Numbered from the stretch's first letter, positions 1 to 12,580 are shown. The stretch: DNA of 64,000 bases from Sindora glabra (GCA_020226215.1 CM035227.1:19161866-19225865); one strand, 5' to 3'. Made by a program: numbers and translations. The notes: generated by a model not told the origin, from the sequence alone.

Positions 1-1265
1 TATATTCAAGGATGCAATAATTTTTTTTTTTTTTATGATAAGGAGTGATAAAACGTTTAAATACATGCGCATATAACGTCTTAAATTAAAATTTAGGACA
101 TAAAAAATTTAAAATAGCATAGAGTGAAAGTGCACCACTAAAAATATGGGCTACGGATACAATTTGAAAAGACCAAACATTATTAAAAAGAAAATGGAGA
201 TTCACTCCCTTACGAAATTTGTAGCATGCATATTATTCATTAATTAAAAATAAAATGCTTAGGTAAAAAGTTTAGATGGTGATTAGAACTAGTATCAGTG
301 AGTGGGTAGATATCAAAGAAAGATATGTATAACTATAGTGCCTAACTAAAACAAAAGTTTGAGTTTACATTTTATGTAATATTAGTGTGAAACATTTTTT
401 ATTGTTAATGCATATGAAAATGAAATGTGATTAAACATGTAATAATAATTACAAATTTTTATTAATAGTAAAAGAGTTAATAATTTTTAAATGATATGAT
501 AGTATATGAGTGAGAATAGTATAAAATTATTTTACATTTACAAATTAAATTTAAATCTTAAAATTTTTCAAATTGTGATTCTATGGTTTTATATAAAGCA
601 AAAGGACAGTTTTCGAATAATTTTATTCTTGAATAATTAATACGCCACATAACTTAGATAATATCTACGATATTTAAAAATTTAAGGTAGTGCTATATTA
701 TCATCCTAGATATTGTTATGATGCTATGCATCCAAACACATGGCAAGCCCCCACATGACCAAGTTACCGATATTACATAATAAAATTTTGAAAGCAACAT
801 AAAATTTGTATTTGAAGTCCCAAACTTATAATTGTAAACTTTATAAATTCCTAAACAACAAAATACAAAGCCCAAAACTCTAACACCCTAAGTTTTAAGC
901 ACAAAAGCCCAAAAATTTACAATCTAAATTTTAATATTAAACAGTAAGCTTCTAGATACAAACACCTTGAGCCATATAAACCTGCCCCTGATCTTAATTA
1001 ATTGACGAAATAAAATAATATGTGGTTAAGAATTTTTAATTTAAGTGATATTTAATATTTTTTGAAAATTTAATACCTTTTGCTACATTTTGGGTTTGGA
1101 CTCTAATTTTTATATATACACAGTTTAGCCAATTTTACAATTAAAAATAGAAATTTTAATAATAAAATAAAATTAGTTTACGTTGCAATAAATGATCGCC
1201 ATGTGATTTGAAGTTTATGGTCTCGATCCGATTCTTTTGTGGGGATATTCATCATTTTCTATAAT
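1..1265. other. AT-rich intergenic DNA, nothing recognised
   Basis: The stretch is AT-rich, with frequent stops in all frames and homopolymer A and T runs. I see no convincing gene, RNA or transposon terminus in it. The short open frame near 693-875 has no recognisable motif. Confidence 0.6.
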
Positions 1266-1525
1266 TCAGGCTCTATTTGTTTAATCAGAAAATATTTTTT
1301 TATAAAAAAAATCATGTATATATAAAGGAAAGAGTTACATGTTACTTCTATTAGTAATTTTAAAAAAATGATATATAGAAGTATGATGTAGAGATAAACA
1401 AAATTCTTTTTAAAATTACAGAAATTATTTTTAAATTTTTATATTTAATATTAAATAAATAAAATATTTTTATTATTTTAATATTTTATAAAAATTAATT
1501 TCTATTAAAATAAATGCAACGTTGC
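1266..1525. mobile_element. MITE-like element, GGCT-type family (degenerate)
   Basis: The left end reads AGGCTCTATTTGTTTAATC followed by an A/T-rich body containing AAAATATT blocks. It resembles the better preserved element at 47261-47540 (GGCTACATTTGTTTCATTAG). The right terminus is not clear, so the boundary is approximate. It has no coding capacity. Confidence 0.35.
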
Positions 1526-2099
1526 CCTATGCTTGACTAAGGAGAAAATTGATTAACGAGAAATAAAATTTTAAAAATTAGGTAGCAAGAAAAATGTAAA
1601 AAGGGAAAAAGTCTAAAATGTTGAAGTACAGAAATAATAATAACCACAATTTCATTTTTATGATTCAAATCTCCTTTTTCTCCAATTTCCTCCTATCCAC
1701 ATGAAAATTTTGAAAAATTATTTTTTTTTTCCTTTCCAGCATGGGTTAATGTATGCATTTCCTTTACCTATATCAAGCAAGTATGTAAGATGCAAGTGGT
1801 TCCTTCCAATGCTTTCTGACAACGAATTACCCGATAGATGTTGATAAGCAGACGTATCTCAACTCTCAACTGAGTCGATCCAAAATTTTGATAAGTTTTA
1901 TGCATCCGTATCTCGTCTTCAGGTTGGCTAGAGGGAGTGACAAGTAACAACGAAATACCATAATTGCTATGCATCCGTTCCCTTCAGGTTGGCGAGGCCG
2001 ACAAGCGACCATGACTTGTTGGTCGACCTTCGTGACAAATGCATTTTACATGTGTCAATCGGCTATGCCATAGAGAATGGTCACCACTTTAGAAATTGT
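1526..2099. other. Intergenic DNA with a short imperfect direct repeat
   Basis: There is no gene. A less AT-rich patch at about 1899-2015 holds two imperfect copies of a unit beginning TATGCATCCGT and continuing TTCAGGTTGGC, about 70 bp apart. Its origin is unknown. Confidence 0.4.
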
Positions 2100-2375
2100 C
2101 ATTACAACTTCGTTACTTTAATGAAAAATATTTTTCATAAAAATATAAAATTATAAAATATTAAAATAATAAAAACTAGTTATTTATATTTAATATTAAA
2201 TATAATAAATTTGGTGGAAGATAGTTTTTTTTAAAAAGAAAATCATTTTTTAATTGTCATAATTTTAACGATCACTTTTTTCTTCAATTATAAAATATAA
2301 AAATATATCATATTCTTCCATTCATATAAAAAGAATTGTTTACAAAAAATATCTTAAAAAATAAACAGAACCCAC
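2100..2375. mobile_element. MITE-like element, GGCT-type family (degenerate)
   Basis: The body resembles the family at 47261-47540: TAATGAAAAATATTTTTCAT at the left, and a right end whose reverse complement reads GGGTTCTGTTTATTTTTTAA. The ends are eroded and no target duplication is visible. Assignment rests on similarity by eye. Confidence 0.3.
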
Positions 2376-4760
2376 GTTTTCTCTTTAGATCGGTTCCTAA
2401 GCATTACATCCACACCTTACTTACTATGAATCATAATATTATGAGGCACCATTTCGCATCATATCAAATATTATAAATTATAAGTATATATGAACCCCTA
2501 CTTTAGAAGATCAGTTCTCACACTCCCGCCCGCCTTCTTTCTATAGACATAATGACTAATGGCTTGGTGGTGCTTAACACTTTCAGAGCTCACGGAATAA
2601 ATAGATTCATTCGTCAATTTTTTATGGATCAAATTTAAAAAATCAAGTCATTTAAAAAATAAATTTAAACAGGTTTGATTAAGTAGATCATGAATCAGAA
2701 CTAATCAGTAGACTTACAGGTTTAAACGGGTCAAATTATTTTTTTTATTTTTTATATTTAATAATCTAAATAATATTTATTTTTAAAAAATATTTAACTT
2801 ATTAATTATTTTTATATCATAATTTAAAATAAAATATAATTCAATTGCCAAAAAATTAAATACAAATATTCAAAATAATTAGACATAACAAAAAAAATAA
2901 TAACATTAATGAATATTAACAAATATAAAAAATTATAATAAATAATAAAAATAAAACATAAATTAAAATTAAAATTAAAAAAAGAAAAAAAACAAGATAA
3001 TCTGTGGATCAATTTGATGGATTTGCAAATCAGACCAAACCAGTTAAAACAAATCAATTAAAAAAAGATCATAAAAAATCGAACATATACAAACTAAACC
3101 CATGCAAATTTTAATTTGGTTCAACTTATCTATTAAGCACCCCGTAATAATGACTTGGCTCCCAGGATATTTTCTGAAATTTCAACTTCAATCACCTATT
3201 ATCCTATTTTATAGGTATCAATACTCCTTCGATTAGTTGAGCTTGAAGAATGTCACAATTGAAATTTCACATATATGACATATGAAAGAATGAAATTCAT
3301 TCGATATATAATTTAAATTTTGCCGAGGCGAGTGATGCGTGTCTTTGACTCATTTTAATTTAAAATCAGTTCATATTTGCTAAAACCTGGATTAGTTTCC
3401 GAGATCAACTCACCCCCATCCTAATTTTTTTTTATCCCTAAGATCTAATAACTTGTGTTTTGTTGATAATAAATGAGACATTTTGTTGCTGAATTAACAC
3501 CTGTAATTATTTATTTGAGATTCATTACTTTAATAAAATATTTCATTCTAAGTAAGGTAAAATTCGTCAATTCGAGATGGCATCTAGAGTCACGAGGATG
3601 TGCTTTTTGATCGGCCAATTACTTACTTACGCCCGTCAATATACTATATTCTTAGATTGGACGTCACCTTCTGTAACTGCTGCTTCACTAATAGCTCAAA
3701 AGTTCTAAAATGATAATTTCGATTAGATTAACAGAGAGATTCTTAGTTGTATTAGCTGCGTGTATTAAATCAATCATAAGAGGCATACATTAGTTTTTTA
3801 ATTGTACATTTATGAGAAAAATATTCTCATCCTAAACAATCATGTATTAGAGAAATAAATTAATTGTTAAAGTAGGACAACAATACAACTAAATTTAATG
3901 TAAAAAAATCACGAACTCTGAAAAAAATTACGAAGAAAAAAATCCATTATATCAATAAAGAATATAGGATAATGCATGTTAAGAATTTTAATTATAATTT
4001 CATAGCTTTTTAATTAACATCTTCACTTTTCTCCCAAATTTTTACAAGGTTTTCACATAATTCCTATAAATACTCACATTTAAACTAGACATATCTACTT
4101 AACAAAGAATTTTAATTTCATTCTCACACAAAAGTCTAACATGAATAGGAGGATAATTTACAATAAAATATAATTATAAATTTATAATAATTTAAATTGG
4201 AGAAAACTAACATATATTAAAGTATGGGTGGTGCTATATCACTTAAAAAAAAAACAAGTTGAATGAGATACGAAAATTTACATATGAAAAATAGCAAACC
4301 TATTTAGCAACTATTGTGGGGTTATTTAAAATGAAAAACAAAGGAAATTAATGGTATAAAAATCTTCAGGACACAATTGGGATCATAACTTCGGGTGATT
4401 TAACATTTTCCTCAACGTATTATCTTTCTTCGTTCTTCCTCTTCTAAAGATTTAGTAAATACAGCTTAAATGCTTTTAATGCAGTTAAGAATCTTTGGAA
4501 AATTAACAGTGGACATCCATGGATGCATTCATACCTATAACTTCCATAGTCAACAAACCATGTACAACTTTATTCTAATAGAAGTACAGAATTTGATTAT
4601 TTATATACAGCAAAAAGTTTTGATTCAGGTTCTAGAGACTTTACTTTCGGTCTATAATTTACAGAAAAAAGTGAACGCAATTTCAAGTTTCTCAATATCT
4701 GTCTGAAAAAGAAAAAAATGCGCACACTTGTCATAATTTTGTACACATTACACGAAATCA
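2376..4760. other. AT-rich intergenic DNA, nothing recognised
   Basis: No coding sequence is supported. The part at 3750-4160 resembles 26470-26830 in general wording (ACAATTT...TTCACATAATTC...CACAAAAGTC/GCTC), which suggests an old shared repeat, but I could not find its ends. Open frames at 2824-3057 and 4470-4706 are low-complexity or lack motifs. Confidence 0.5.
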
Positions 4761-5039
4761 TTAATTAAAGGGGTTTGTGATTCTCCATATTCTAAGTGGT
4801 TAATTTGATGAAAAAATATGTTATTAATTTTAATAATAACAAAATAATAAAAAATATTTAAATATTTTTAATTAAAATATTAATTTAAAATAGGAAAACA
4901 ACAACAACAACAACAAATTAATAATTAATTAAAGGAGTTTGTGATTCTCCATATTCTAAGTGGTTAATTTGACGAAAACATAACAACAATTAATTAAAAG
5001 AGTTTGTGATTCTCCATATTCTAAGTGGTTTATTTGATG
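4761..5039. repeat. Three direct copies of a 50-bp unit
   Basis: The unit starts TTAATTAAAGG and continues GTTTGTGATTCTCCATATTC then TAAGTGGTTAATTTGA. Copies start at 4761, 4925 and 4990. Copies 1 and 3 are each followed by the same AT-rich tail (ATGTTATTAATTT, AAATATTTTTAATTAAAAT), so a longer unit of about 150 bp was probably duplicated and then partly deleted in the middle copy. Confidence 0.8.
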
Positions 5040-5469
5040 AAAAATATGTTATTAATTTAATAATAAAAAATAATATATATTTAAATATTTTTAATTAAAA
5101 TATTAATTTAAAATAGAAAAGTGTTTATTGCATCCTTTAAAAGGAAAGTGATCATTCACTCCTTTTTAATAGAGAGTAAGGTACATAGAATTATAAATAA
5201 AATAATCTATGAGCAGAGTAAGGAGTGAATACATGAGGAGAATGAGTAATATTTCTCTTTAAAATATTTAAATATACTCTACTTATTTCTTCTTATTTTC
5301 ATAATAAATATGCTCATTAAATTAAAAAATTATTAATAGTTATAAATTAATTATAATATTTTTTATTATTATATTATCTTTAAATTAATAATATGATTTT
5401 TATTTTTCAATGGAGAGGATCCACATTTTTGTATCCTCTTAATTAAACAACTCTAGAGATTAAGGAAAC
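5040..5469. other. AT-rich intergenic DNA with hairpin-like MITE remains
   Basis: A/T-rich DNA whose flanks are partly complementary (ATGTTATTAATTTAATAATA near 5046 and its approximate complement near 5385). It is probably a decayed short inverted-repeat element related to the one at 16088-16335. There is no gene. Confidence 0.35.
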
Positions 5470-5478
5470 AAAATCTCC
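5470..5478. repeat. Left 9-bp target-site duplication of the MULE
   Basis: AAAATCTCC, identical to 6918-6926 on the other side of the element. Confidence 0.75.
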
Positions 5479-6917
5479 AAAAAAAATGCAAATTACCCCA
5501 TGGGGTGGTTAAATTTTACCTTCATTCATTATGAAAATAGGCAAATTACTCTATAAAATAATACGAAAATAATTCTACCGACTTTTATTAAATTAATAGA
5601 AAATGTTGGGGGAGATTATAAACTACCCCCAACGATTATGGAGTGATCGTATTTTATTTCTACTAATTTTGAAAATTTGTAAATCAAACTTTTTAATTAT
5701 ATAAAATTTATAATTAACACACATTATCTACTTAATTTATCATTTTATTAAATTATATAATTTTTAAAAAATTTAAATATGAATCATAATCTTATTATAT
5801 CTTGGATTATTATATTATTTTTTACATAATTTTTATATTATATAATTAGTAGAAATTAAATTAAATATATAAAATTTTAATTGAATGCTTGAAAATGAGT
5901 TGCAAAATCATGTTAAAAAAGATATTTAAACATAATAATATTATAATTCTTGTTTAAAGTTCAAATATGGGCCAATTTTAATGTAATAGAAGTAAAATAA
6001 ATAAAATTATTTTATAAATTAATTTTTTGTGATATAAGTGAACTAAAATTTTGTTTGAGATACAAGATTTTATATAAAAGGTTTAAAATTATAACAATTT
6101 TTTTAAAAAAATGTGTTTAACAAATATGTTAGTCTAAGTATGAATATTACAATGAATTATAAATTTTAAAGAAAAAATGATAACTTATAAAGTCTATAAT
6201 TATCAAATTTTAGATAAAAATATTAAAAAAAAAGAAATCTCAAGGATCAAATAGAAATTATTGTTTATATACAAACACCATGATCATTGTGAATATGATT
6301 ATATGAAATGAAAATAATAAGTTTTTGACCTTTTACAATGTAATGTAAGCTTACTTTACATCTTCACTTAATATGTTCAGTAAATAAGTGATTAATTCCA
6401 AAAAAAAAAAAATGATAGTCAATGTTACTTAACACTAGTACAGATGAATAATATTATTATAATTTAATTCATTATATCTTTTTATTTATTTTGCTGCTCA
6501 TTTTTAAGTATTTGATTATAATTTTATATATTTAATTTAATTTTTATTAATCATATAATATAAAAATTATGCAAAAAATGTATAATCCAACATATAATAA
6601 TATTATAATTCATATTTGAGATTTTTTTTAAAATTTATGTAATTTAATAAAAGGATTAATTAAGTAATAATAAGTTTCAATTGCAAGTTTTATATAATTA
6701 AATAGTTTAATTTACAAATTTTTAAAAATAATAGAAGTAAAATGTAACTATCCTATAATTGGTGGGAATAATTTATAATTTTTTTCCATCGTTTTCCACT
6801 AATTTAATAAAAGTGGATAAAATTCAAGTTTATATTATTTTAGAAGGTGATATACCTATTTTCATAGGAGTAAATCTAGCCACTTCACAGTTGATGGGGT
6901 AATTTTCGTTTTTTCCC
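5479..6917. mobile_element. Non-autonomous Mutator-like foldback element with 9-bp target duplication
   Basis: Two long inverted arms of roughly 430-450 bp (about 5479-5930 and 6430-6917) can be read against each other, with a spacer of about 500 bp between them. Landmarks in both arms are AAATTACCCCAT near the tip, ATGAAAATAGG, CTTTTATTAAATTA and AATTATATAAAA. The element is flanked by a perfect 9-bp direct repeat, AAAATCTCC, at 5470-5478 and 6918-6926. Long TIRs with a 9-bp target duplication are typical of MULEs. It encodes no transposase. Its right edge is 61 bp from the stop codon of the EF-hand gene at 6987. Confidence 0.8.
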
Positions 6918-6926
6918 AAAATCTCC
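6918..6926. repeat. Right 9-bp target-site duplication of the MULE
   Basis: AAAATCTCC. It lies in what should be the 3' UTR of the EF-hand gene ending at 6987. Confidence 0.75.
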
Positions 6927-6986
6927 TTACACATGTGAATTAACCACAAACAAGAAATCCAATCAAGGAATCGAAAATTTTGATGA

Positions 6987-7280
6987 TCAACCGGTTTTGT
7001 TACTGTACTTAGCGAGAGCATATTTGATTAGCTCGTTGGTTTCCTCTCCGCTGATAACTCCGTCTTTGTTGGTGTCAAAACGGCGGAGACAGCGGTTGGC
7101 CCTCCACCAAGGGAAATGCGAACCGAGCTGACGGAGAGCATACTTTAGTTTCTTCTTGTTAAGGCCACCACTGTTCTCGCCGTCGTTATCTGCTTCTTTG
7201 AAAATCTTCTTTATTTCCTCCTCTCTCTGATTCCCTTGAATATAACCGCTGCTCGGCGCAGTGTTGGCCAAAATTGCCAT
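6987..7280 (-). CDS. Small two-EF-hand calcium-binding protein (gene 1 of cluster)
   Basis: Encodes 97 residues beginning MAILANTAPS. Residues 20-50 form a degenerate first EF-hand: the loop starts D31-N-D33-G but carries two extra residues, and a lysine stands where the closing glutamate should be, so it probably binds calcium poorly. The linker has LGSHFPWWRA, shared with the paralogues. The second hand (about 61-92) is canonical: D69, N71, D73, G74, I76, S77, E80. There is no signal peptide or membrane segment, so a cytosolic or nuclear calcium sensor or buffer is likely; its partner is unknown. I chose this start rather than the upstream in-frame ATG at 7346 because that ATG overlaps the TATA box at 7346-7354. 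The frame is single-exon and ends TGA. The gene has lost or displaced its native 3' flank, since a MULE begins 61 bp past the stop and no AATAAA lies before it. This is a plant calmodulin-like type protein in the broad sense; no closer name is justified. Confidence 0.88.
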   Translation of the reverse strand: MAILANTAPSSGYIQGNQREEEIKKIFKEADNDGENSGGLNKKKLKYALRQLGSHFPWWRANRCLRRFDTNKDGVISGEETNELIKYALAKYSNKTG

Positions 7281-7345
7281 TTTACTCGTAGCTCTGGGAT
7301 CCGGAAACCTTGGTTTTATGTTGAGGTATATCATAAGCAAAGACA

Positions 7346-7354
7346 TTATATATA
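7346..7354 (-). promoter_or_regulatory. TATA box of EF-hand gene 1
   Basis: TATATATAA on the minus strand, 66 bp upstream of the chosen start. A start site about 30 bp downstream would give a leader of about 35-45 nt. Confidence 0.6.
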
Positions 7355-7359
7355 TGGTC

Positions 7360-8700
7360 GATGGATTGGGCAGCGTATGGGTTTAATGAATTTTTTATGC
7401 ATGAATTTCGATCACGAGAAATTGCTCATGAAAGAATATACAGACAATCAGATTGCCACTGTGATTAATCAAATGGCTCCTCACCGGCCAGATAATCTAA
7501 TTTGTGGTTTTTTAGATCAGGGTAACAGAATCGGATTCCAAGCAGAAAGCTGCATCAAATGCTTATTCATATAATCGTAATGCAGAACTATATAATACCT
7601 TGTTTAATTAAGAATAAATGCATAGAAGGCCGATGCATCACTGGTAGAGCGATTGAAATGGATTAAAATTCGTGGATCAGTCTACCAGTTTGTAAAAAAA
7701 AAAAAAGTAGATTTAGATCCTAAAAAATGAGATCCTTTTATGTGTGAATTCAAAATGCTTTAGTCTGGCGGATCCATGAGTTCGTGTAGACCAAATGCAG
7801 ATCAACCGAACCAGACCGTACAGTTCATAAATTTTTTTTCTGTTTTTAATTTTTTTTATTACATAACCTAATATTAGGATGACAAAAAAAAAAATAGCCT
7901 CCTATTTTCTAACTACAATAGCTCTAATCTACGGTCACCAATGAAAGGTGTTATAATTTTTATATATTGTGTATATTTTAAGAAAAAGTTATAATTTTTA
8001 TAACTATATATATAACATATTTTAATCAAATCAAATAAAATTTGTTTTGTTTGTATTTTTTTCACCTAAAGAGGAGTCAATGTAAATGTACAATAAATAA
8101 AGGGGGTATCTGTTTTCATTAAAAAGTAAATTATAAATACCAAAAGTATTATTTATATTATTTTCTCAACATTTTATTCATTGTTAATCTAATATTTAGA
8201 TAATCCCCCTTGCTTAGCCATTTAAATGTGAAGATTATAAAGAGAGTGATCAAATTTGGAACTTTTCTAATTATTTTACTGTTTTTTTATTGAACATTAT
8301 TATAATTTTGAACAATAATAGTTTATTAGCTTTCAGTTATTATAGTTAGAAATAACTTATAATTATTATAATCTTACACAAATTAACATGTATAAACCCA
8401 AAGTTTTTTTTTTATTCAAGATGTTATAATTATGAATTTAGACTTAAAAGTGTTTAAATAAGAAAGTTTTTAATGAATTTTTAAAAAATCAAAATTGGGA
8501 ATTTTCAAAAAAAATTACCTTAAAAAATTAAAATTAATCTTATAAAAAAAGTCCACGAACCCATTTGTTGGGTTCACAAACTGGGTACTTGAGAACTAGG
8601 ACTTGAAGTTTGAAAGTTTGTAAAATTTACGGACTTGTTTTGTGGACAGACTGGATGGGTTTGTTAAATTACTTTAATGGCTAGCCAATATCTAAACTTA
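7360..8700. other. Upstream flank of EF-hand gene 1; no gene seen
   Basis: The first part (7360-7570) is more balanced in base composition and is open on the plus strand, but that frame runs antisense through the TATA box and first codons of gene 1 and has no recognised motif. The rest is AT-rich spacer. Confidence 0.5.
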
Positions 8701-8707
8701 GTATAAT

Positions 8708-8884
8708 TCAAGGTTCTGAATTGTGATCAACAACTACAATGTTGCGCATAATATTGTTGTTGTAGATTCTACCATATCTGTGACTTTCTACAATTTTATA
8801 CCGCAGCACCACATTTTCTCGTATTTGCTCACAATTTAACTAATCATAGTAAAATCAAAACTGCAATTGCAATTTAAAACCATG
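8708..8884. mobile_element. Possible hAT-type MITE
   Basis: Begins CAAGGTTCTGAATTGTG and ends with AATTGCAATTTAAAACCATG, whose complement is CATGGTTTTAAATTGCAATT, so the ends are roughly inverted. The body is unusually rich in short GCAATT/ACAATT words. It resembles in style the hAT-type MITE at 49287-49459. No target duplication is visible. Confidence 0.3.
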
Positions 8885-8941
8885 GATCCTTCAATTTTTC
8901 ATACCCAAAGATTGTAAGTTTGTTGTATTAAGTTTTACTGA

Positions 8942-9425
8942 AATTTAAATTAATATCAATTTATGATTATTTTCTATCATGAGTAATCTTCTTATTCACA
9001 TTAAGTTTTTGCATTAGATTAGGATTGAGATTCTTTGCTAATCAAATATTTTTAGGTTATAAATATTTATATTGGCTAAGAGTTTAAAGTACGAGAAAAA
9101 TGTGATGTGAGTACCTATGACAGTCATGTAGAAACCCTTATATAGGTTTCTAAGTGTTGGCTAAGGGTTTCTGAGATGTGAGTACCTATAAAGATTATAT
9201 AGAAACCCAAATTCAAATTAATATCAATTTATGATTGTTTTCTATTATGAGTAGTCTTCTTATGTAAGTTTTTGTATTAGATTAGGATTGAGATTCTTTG
9301 CTAATCAAATATTTTTATGTTATAAGTATTTGTGTTGACTAAGAGTTTAAAGTATGAGGAAAATATGATGTGAGTGCCTATAAAGGTTATGTAGAAACCT
9401 TTATGGAGGTTTCTAAGATGTGGGG
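8942..9425. repeat. Tandem direct duplication, period 268 bp
   Basis: The block starting AAATTAATATCAATTTATGA occurs at 8947 and again at 9215, followed in both copies by TTAGATTAGGATTGAGATTC, CTAATCAAATATTTTTA, AAGAGTTTAAAGTA and TAGAAACC. The unit is non-coding. Confidence 0.85.
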
Positions 9426-10223
9426 ATTGTGGTTAAAAATTGTGAGATTAAGGTTAAACTTTCATGCATTATTCTGTAATCTTATTAATATAATACATTT
9501 TTTTTTCTTATCTATACTTATTGTCTCTAAATTTTGAAAATTTTCTAAGTTAAATTGGTCATGCATTAATATGATATTCTAATTAATTTAGGAGTCATTT
9601 AATTTATATAAGAAATAAGTTCTTGCAAGAATTTTAACTTTTTAGGAGGTGCTCAAAATTATTTGATTGATAATAATGGAGTGACACTTCCTAAGAAGTA
9701 ACTTCCTATATTTTGCTTAATTTAACTTTGATCTTTTTACAAAATATTGATTATAATTTTGAAAACCAAACCAAACTAGATGATCAAATTGGTGAACTAG
9801 TTGATGATTGGGATCAATTAAGAGCTTTAGACTAAAAATGTATGTGATTCAGTGTGAATAGACCAAAATTGGTGAACCAAACCTATTTTTTAATTTTTTT
9901 GAAAATGAAATTTTTATGATTTTATAATAATGAAGATGTAATATCTTTATAATTTTATGTCAATTGAATTTTTATTTTTTAATTATTTCTAACATAAATT
10001 ATTATTCTATCATTTATATGTTATTACTTTAAATATCTATTATCAATGTATATATATAATTTATATTTTTAAAGTTAAAATTAATTTAATTAGTGAATTA
10101 ATGATTGAACTAATGAACTAGTGAACTAGTGTTTTGTCTGAATTAAAAACTAGTCTAGTTTTAAAAATTATAGTATTAACAAAATAATTATTATACTCTC
10201 AATATTATTATCATATATATTAT
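9426..10223. other. AT-rich intergenic DNA, nothing recognised
   Basis: No gene or element ends recognised. Confidence 0.5.
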
Positions 10224-10497
10224 TAGAGGAAATCACCAAATCATTACTTGAAAGATTTGGTGGATATCAAATTAGTATCAAAAGTTTTTCTTATATCAAT
10301 TTAGTATTAATTTCAAAAATTTATCTTAAATTAATACCAAAAGAATCTTTTACATTAATTTAGCACATAAAAATCTTGCAAAAGATCAAATTAGTACCAA
10401 AAATTTTGACATAATACCAAATTGATATAAAAAAATCTTTTAATACTAATTTATTTGTCATCAAAATTTTCAAATAGTGATTGGGTGATTTCCTCTA
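10224..10497. mobile_element. MITE with 28-bp terminal inverted repeats and internal repeats
   Basis: The left end TAGAGGAAATCACCAAATCA is matched by the complement of the right end, TAGAGGAAATCACCCAATCA. Treating the outer TA as target duplication gives a mariner/Stowaway-like arrangement. The interior is made of about six degenerate units of about 30-35 bp carrying AAATTAGTACCAAAA-type words. There is no coding sequence. Confidence 0.7.
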
Positions 10498-12554
10498 AGT
10501 TTTAACTATTTTTATTTTATTTTTTTAAAATCATGTATGAGCATCTTTTGCATTATAATTTTTACTAACTCATAATTTATATTTTTCATAAAAATTAAAT
10601 TAACTCATAATTTTATATTTCCTTTTATCTTTGAGAACAATATTACCTTGAAAATACATATATTACTTATCTATTTAATCTTTTTATTCATTCACATGCA
10701 ATATTATGCATGTCACATAGTTTGATATTAGACGTATTTTTATATGAAAATTTATTAGTTGTTATCAATTGTCCTATTAATGATCTTTGCTTCTTATTGA
10801 AATATTAAATATAAATTTAGTGAAAAATAATTTTTACTAAAAAAAATTGATGTAATTAAATAATATATGTAAAAATAATATTAATATGAATCTATTGATT
10901 GGGATCTTATACAATACTAAAGTTCCGAGAATTGGACTAAACTAGAAAAATATATAAAACTGAAGATAAAATTGTCATTAATTAAATTTAGTATCGATAA
11001 TTTTATTTTTATATCCATAAAAAATAAAAGAAATTAGAACTTACTTAAAGGAGGTGAATAAATAACTTTTTATATTTTATGAGAAGTAGAACTTTTTAAG
11101 AAGTCCTATTTCCTTTAATTTGTTAGATAATAATTAATAAAACAATCCACTTCTTTTTCATTTCTTGGAAATAAGACTTTCTTTACTATTATTATGAACC
11201 CAACAAATCCTTAATTATCTGATGCTTGGAAAGAGGATATTTTTCCCAACACTTTATTCACAAAAATATTAAAAATATGTCCTTCGTAGATGTTCCTTGG
11301 TTAAGAAAAAAAAATTACGGATCTGTGCGGCCTTATTTTGATTGAAAAGCATATAAGATGTAAAATGTCAAAATTAACTTTGAAATTGTTGTAGCAGTAT
11401 TGAAAAACAAAATAGAAGATGGAAAATAAAATCGAAAGAAAGGTATTATAGAACTTAATAGTTTGCATTAAAGTTGGAAAAATTAAAGAGAATTAAAGGG
11501 TAGTAGTGTCTTTGATAAAACGCCCGTATCTCATTCTGTTCGAACTATTTCCGGTTGAATTTCACACAAATTTGGTAGTTGCTGTGTGATGTTTCTGAAT
11601 TGGCCTAAAAGCAACGCTCCTTGGACCAGAAGTTGGATTTTCGCCTGCAGATCTCTCAGTCACACTCTTCAGTCCTATGCCAAGCACTATAAATAAGTAC
11701 ATGTACTCCTCCGGATTGATGCCCAATTAACACCCTACAAACCACCTTTAATGCCTTTTTGACTCGAGTATCTAAGTATATTTGGTAATGTTCATTACCA
11801 TCTCGCGTTTTGCTGATATCTTTTGTGCTGTGGGCAAGTCATTCGACCTGACTTAGAGGACGTCTCAGATACCTTCCTATTTTCTAAGAAAACAGTGTTA
11901 ATTTCTTCATTAAACCTGTGTCTCCTGAACAGCATGTTAATTATTTAGAAGGATGATTATTTTGAAAATTTTCTATTTGGATTCCCCCATAAATTAGATA
12001 AAAATTGATGTTAATATGATTGACTCAATTAATGATTTAAAGTGATAAATGTTATTGGTACCCAAACTCAATTAAATTAAATAAGAGTAAATCTGATGGA
12101 TAGGATCAATTACCCAACTAACTTATTAAATGATCCCGACCTCTCAAGTCCAATAAATAAATAAATAACCCAAGCTGGAAAATTATTCTCACACAACAAA
12201 AATTATGAGGTTAAGTAAGAGGAGTGCTTCTGTTTACATGTTTTGGTGTTGTGTTTTTAGAGAACATTTATGGAAAATTAGATTGTTTATGAATTTGAAA
12301 CTCAATTAATAGCCAGAGATTAGAAGCAACACAGTTTTTAGCAAGAAGCTGTCCAATTTTTATTCACAAAGCAATGGATGCAGTAGATGAATCGGCTTGG
12401 ATCTAGTATTAAATTCATTTCTTCTACTCATATTTATTAATTTTTTTACATCCTGGTTACAATAAATTATATCATGATTCATAATTGGTGATCCGGAATA
12501 ATCATGTAAATTATAAAATTTATTCAATGGATTGGGGAAGCAGTTGTAAAACCA
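10498..12554. other. Intergenic DNA between EF-hand genes 1 and 2
   Basis: AT-rich. The part at about 11510-11900 is less AT-rich (GCCTGCAGATCTCTCAGTC), but I find no open frame or RNA motif in it. No gene is supported. Confidence 0.5.
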
Positions 12555-12574
12555 GAAACATTAATTGCCGTCTA

Positions 12575-12580
12575 TTTATT
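12575..12580 (-). terminator. Polyadenylation signal of EF-hand gene 2
   Basis: AATAAA on the minus strand, 247 bp beyond the stop. The paralogue ending at 17986 has AATAAA at 17762-17767 in the same context (ATATCA...AGTACAG), so the signal is conserved between the two genes. Confidence 0.6.

Noticed and set aside
7236..7574. 112-residue open frame on the plus strand over EF-hand gene 1
   Set aside because: It is antisense to the gene's TATA box and N-terminus and has no recognisable domain; the minus-strand EF-hand frame explains the coding signal.
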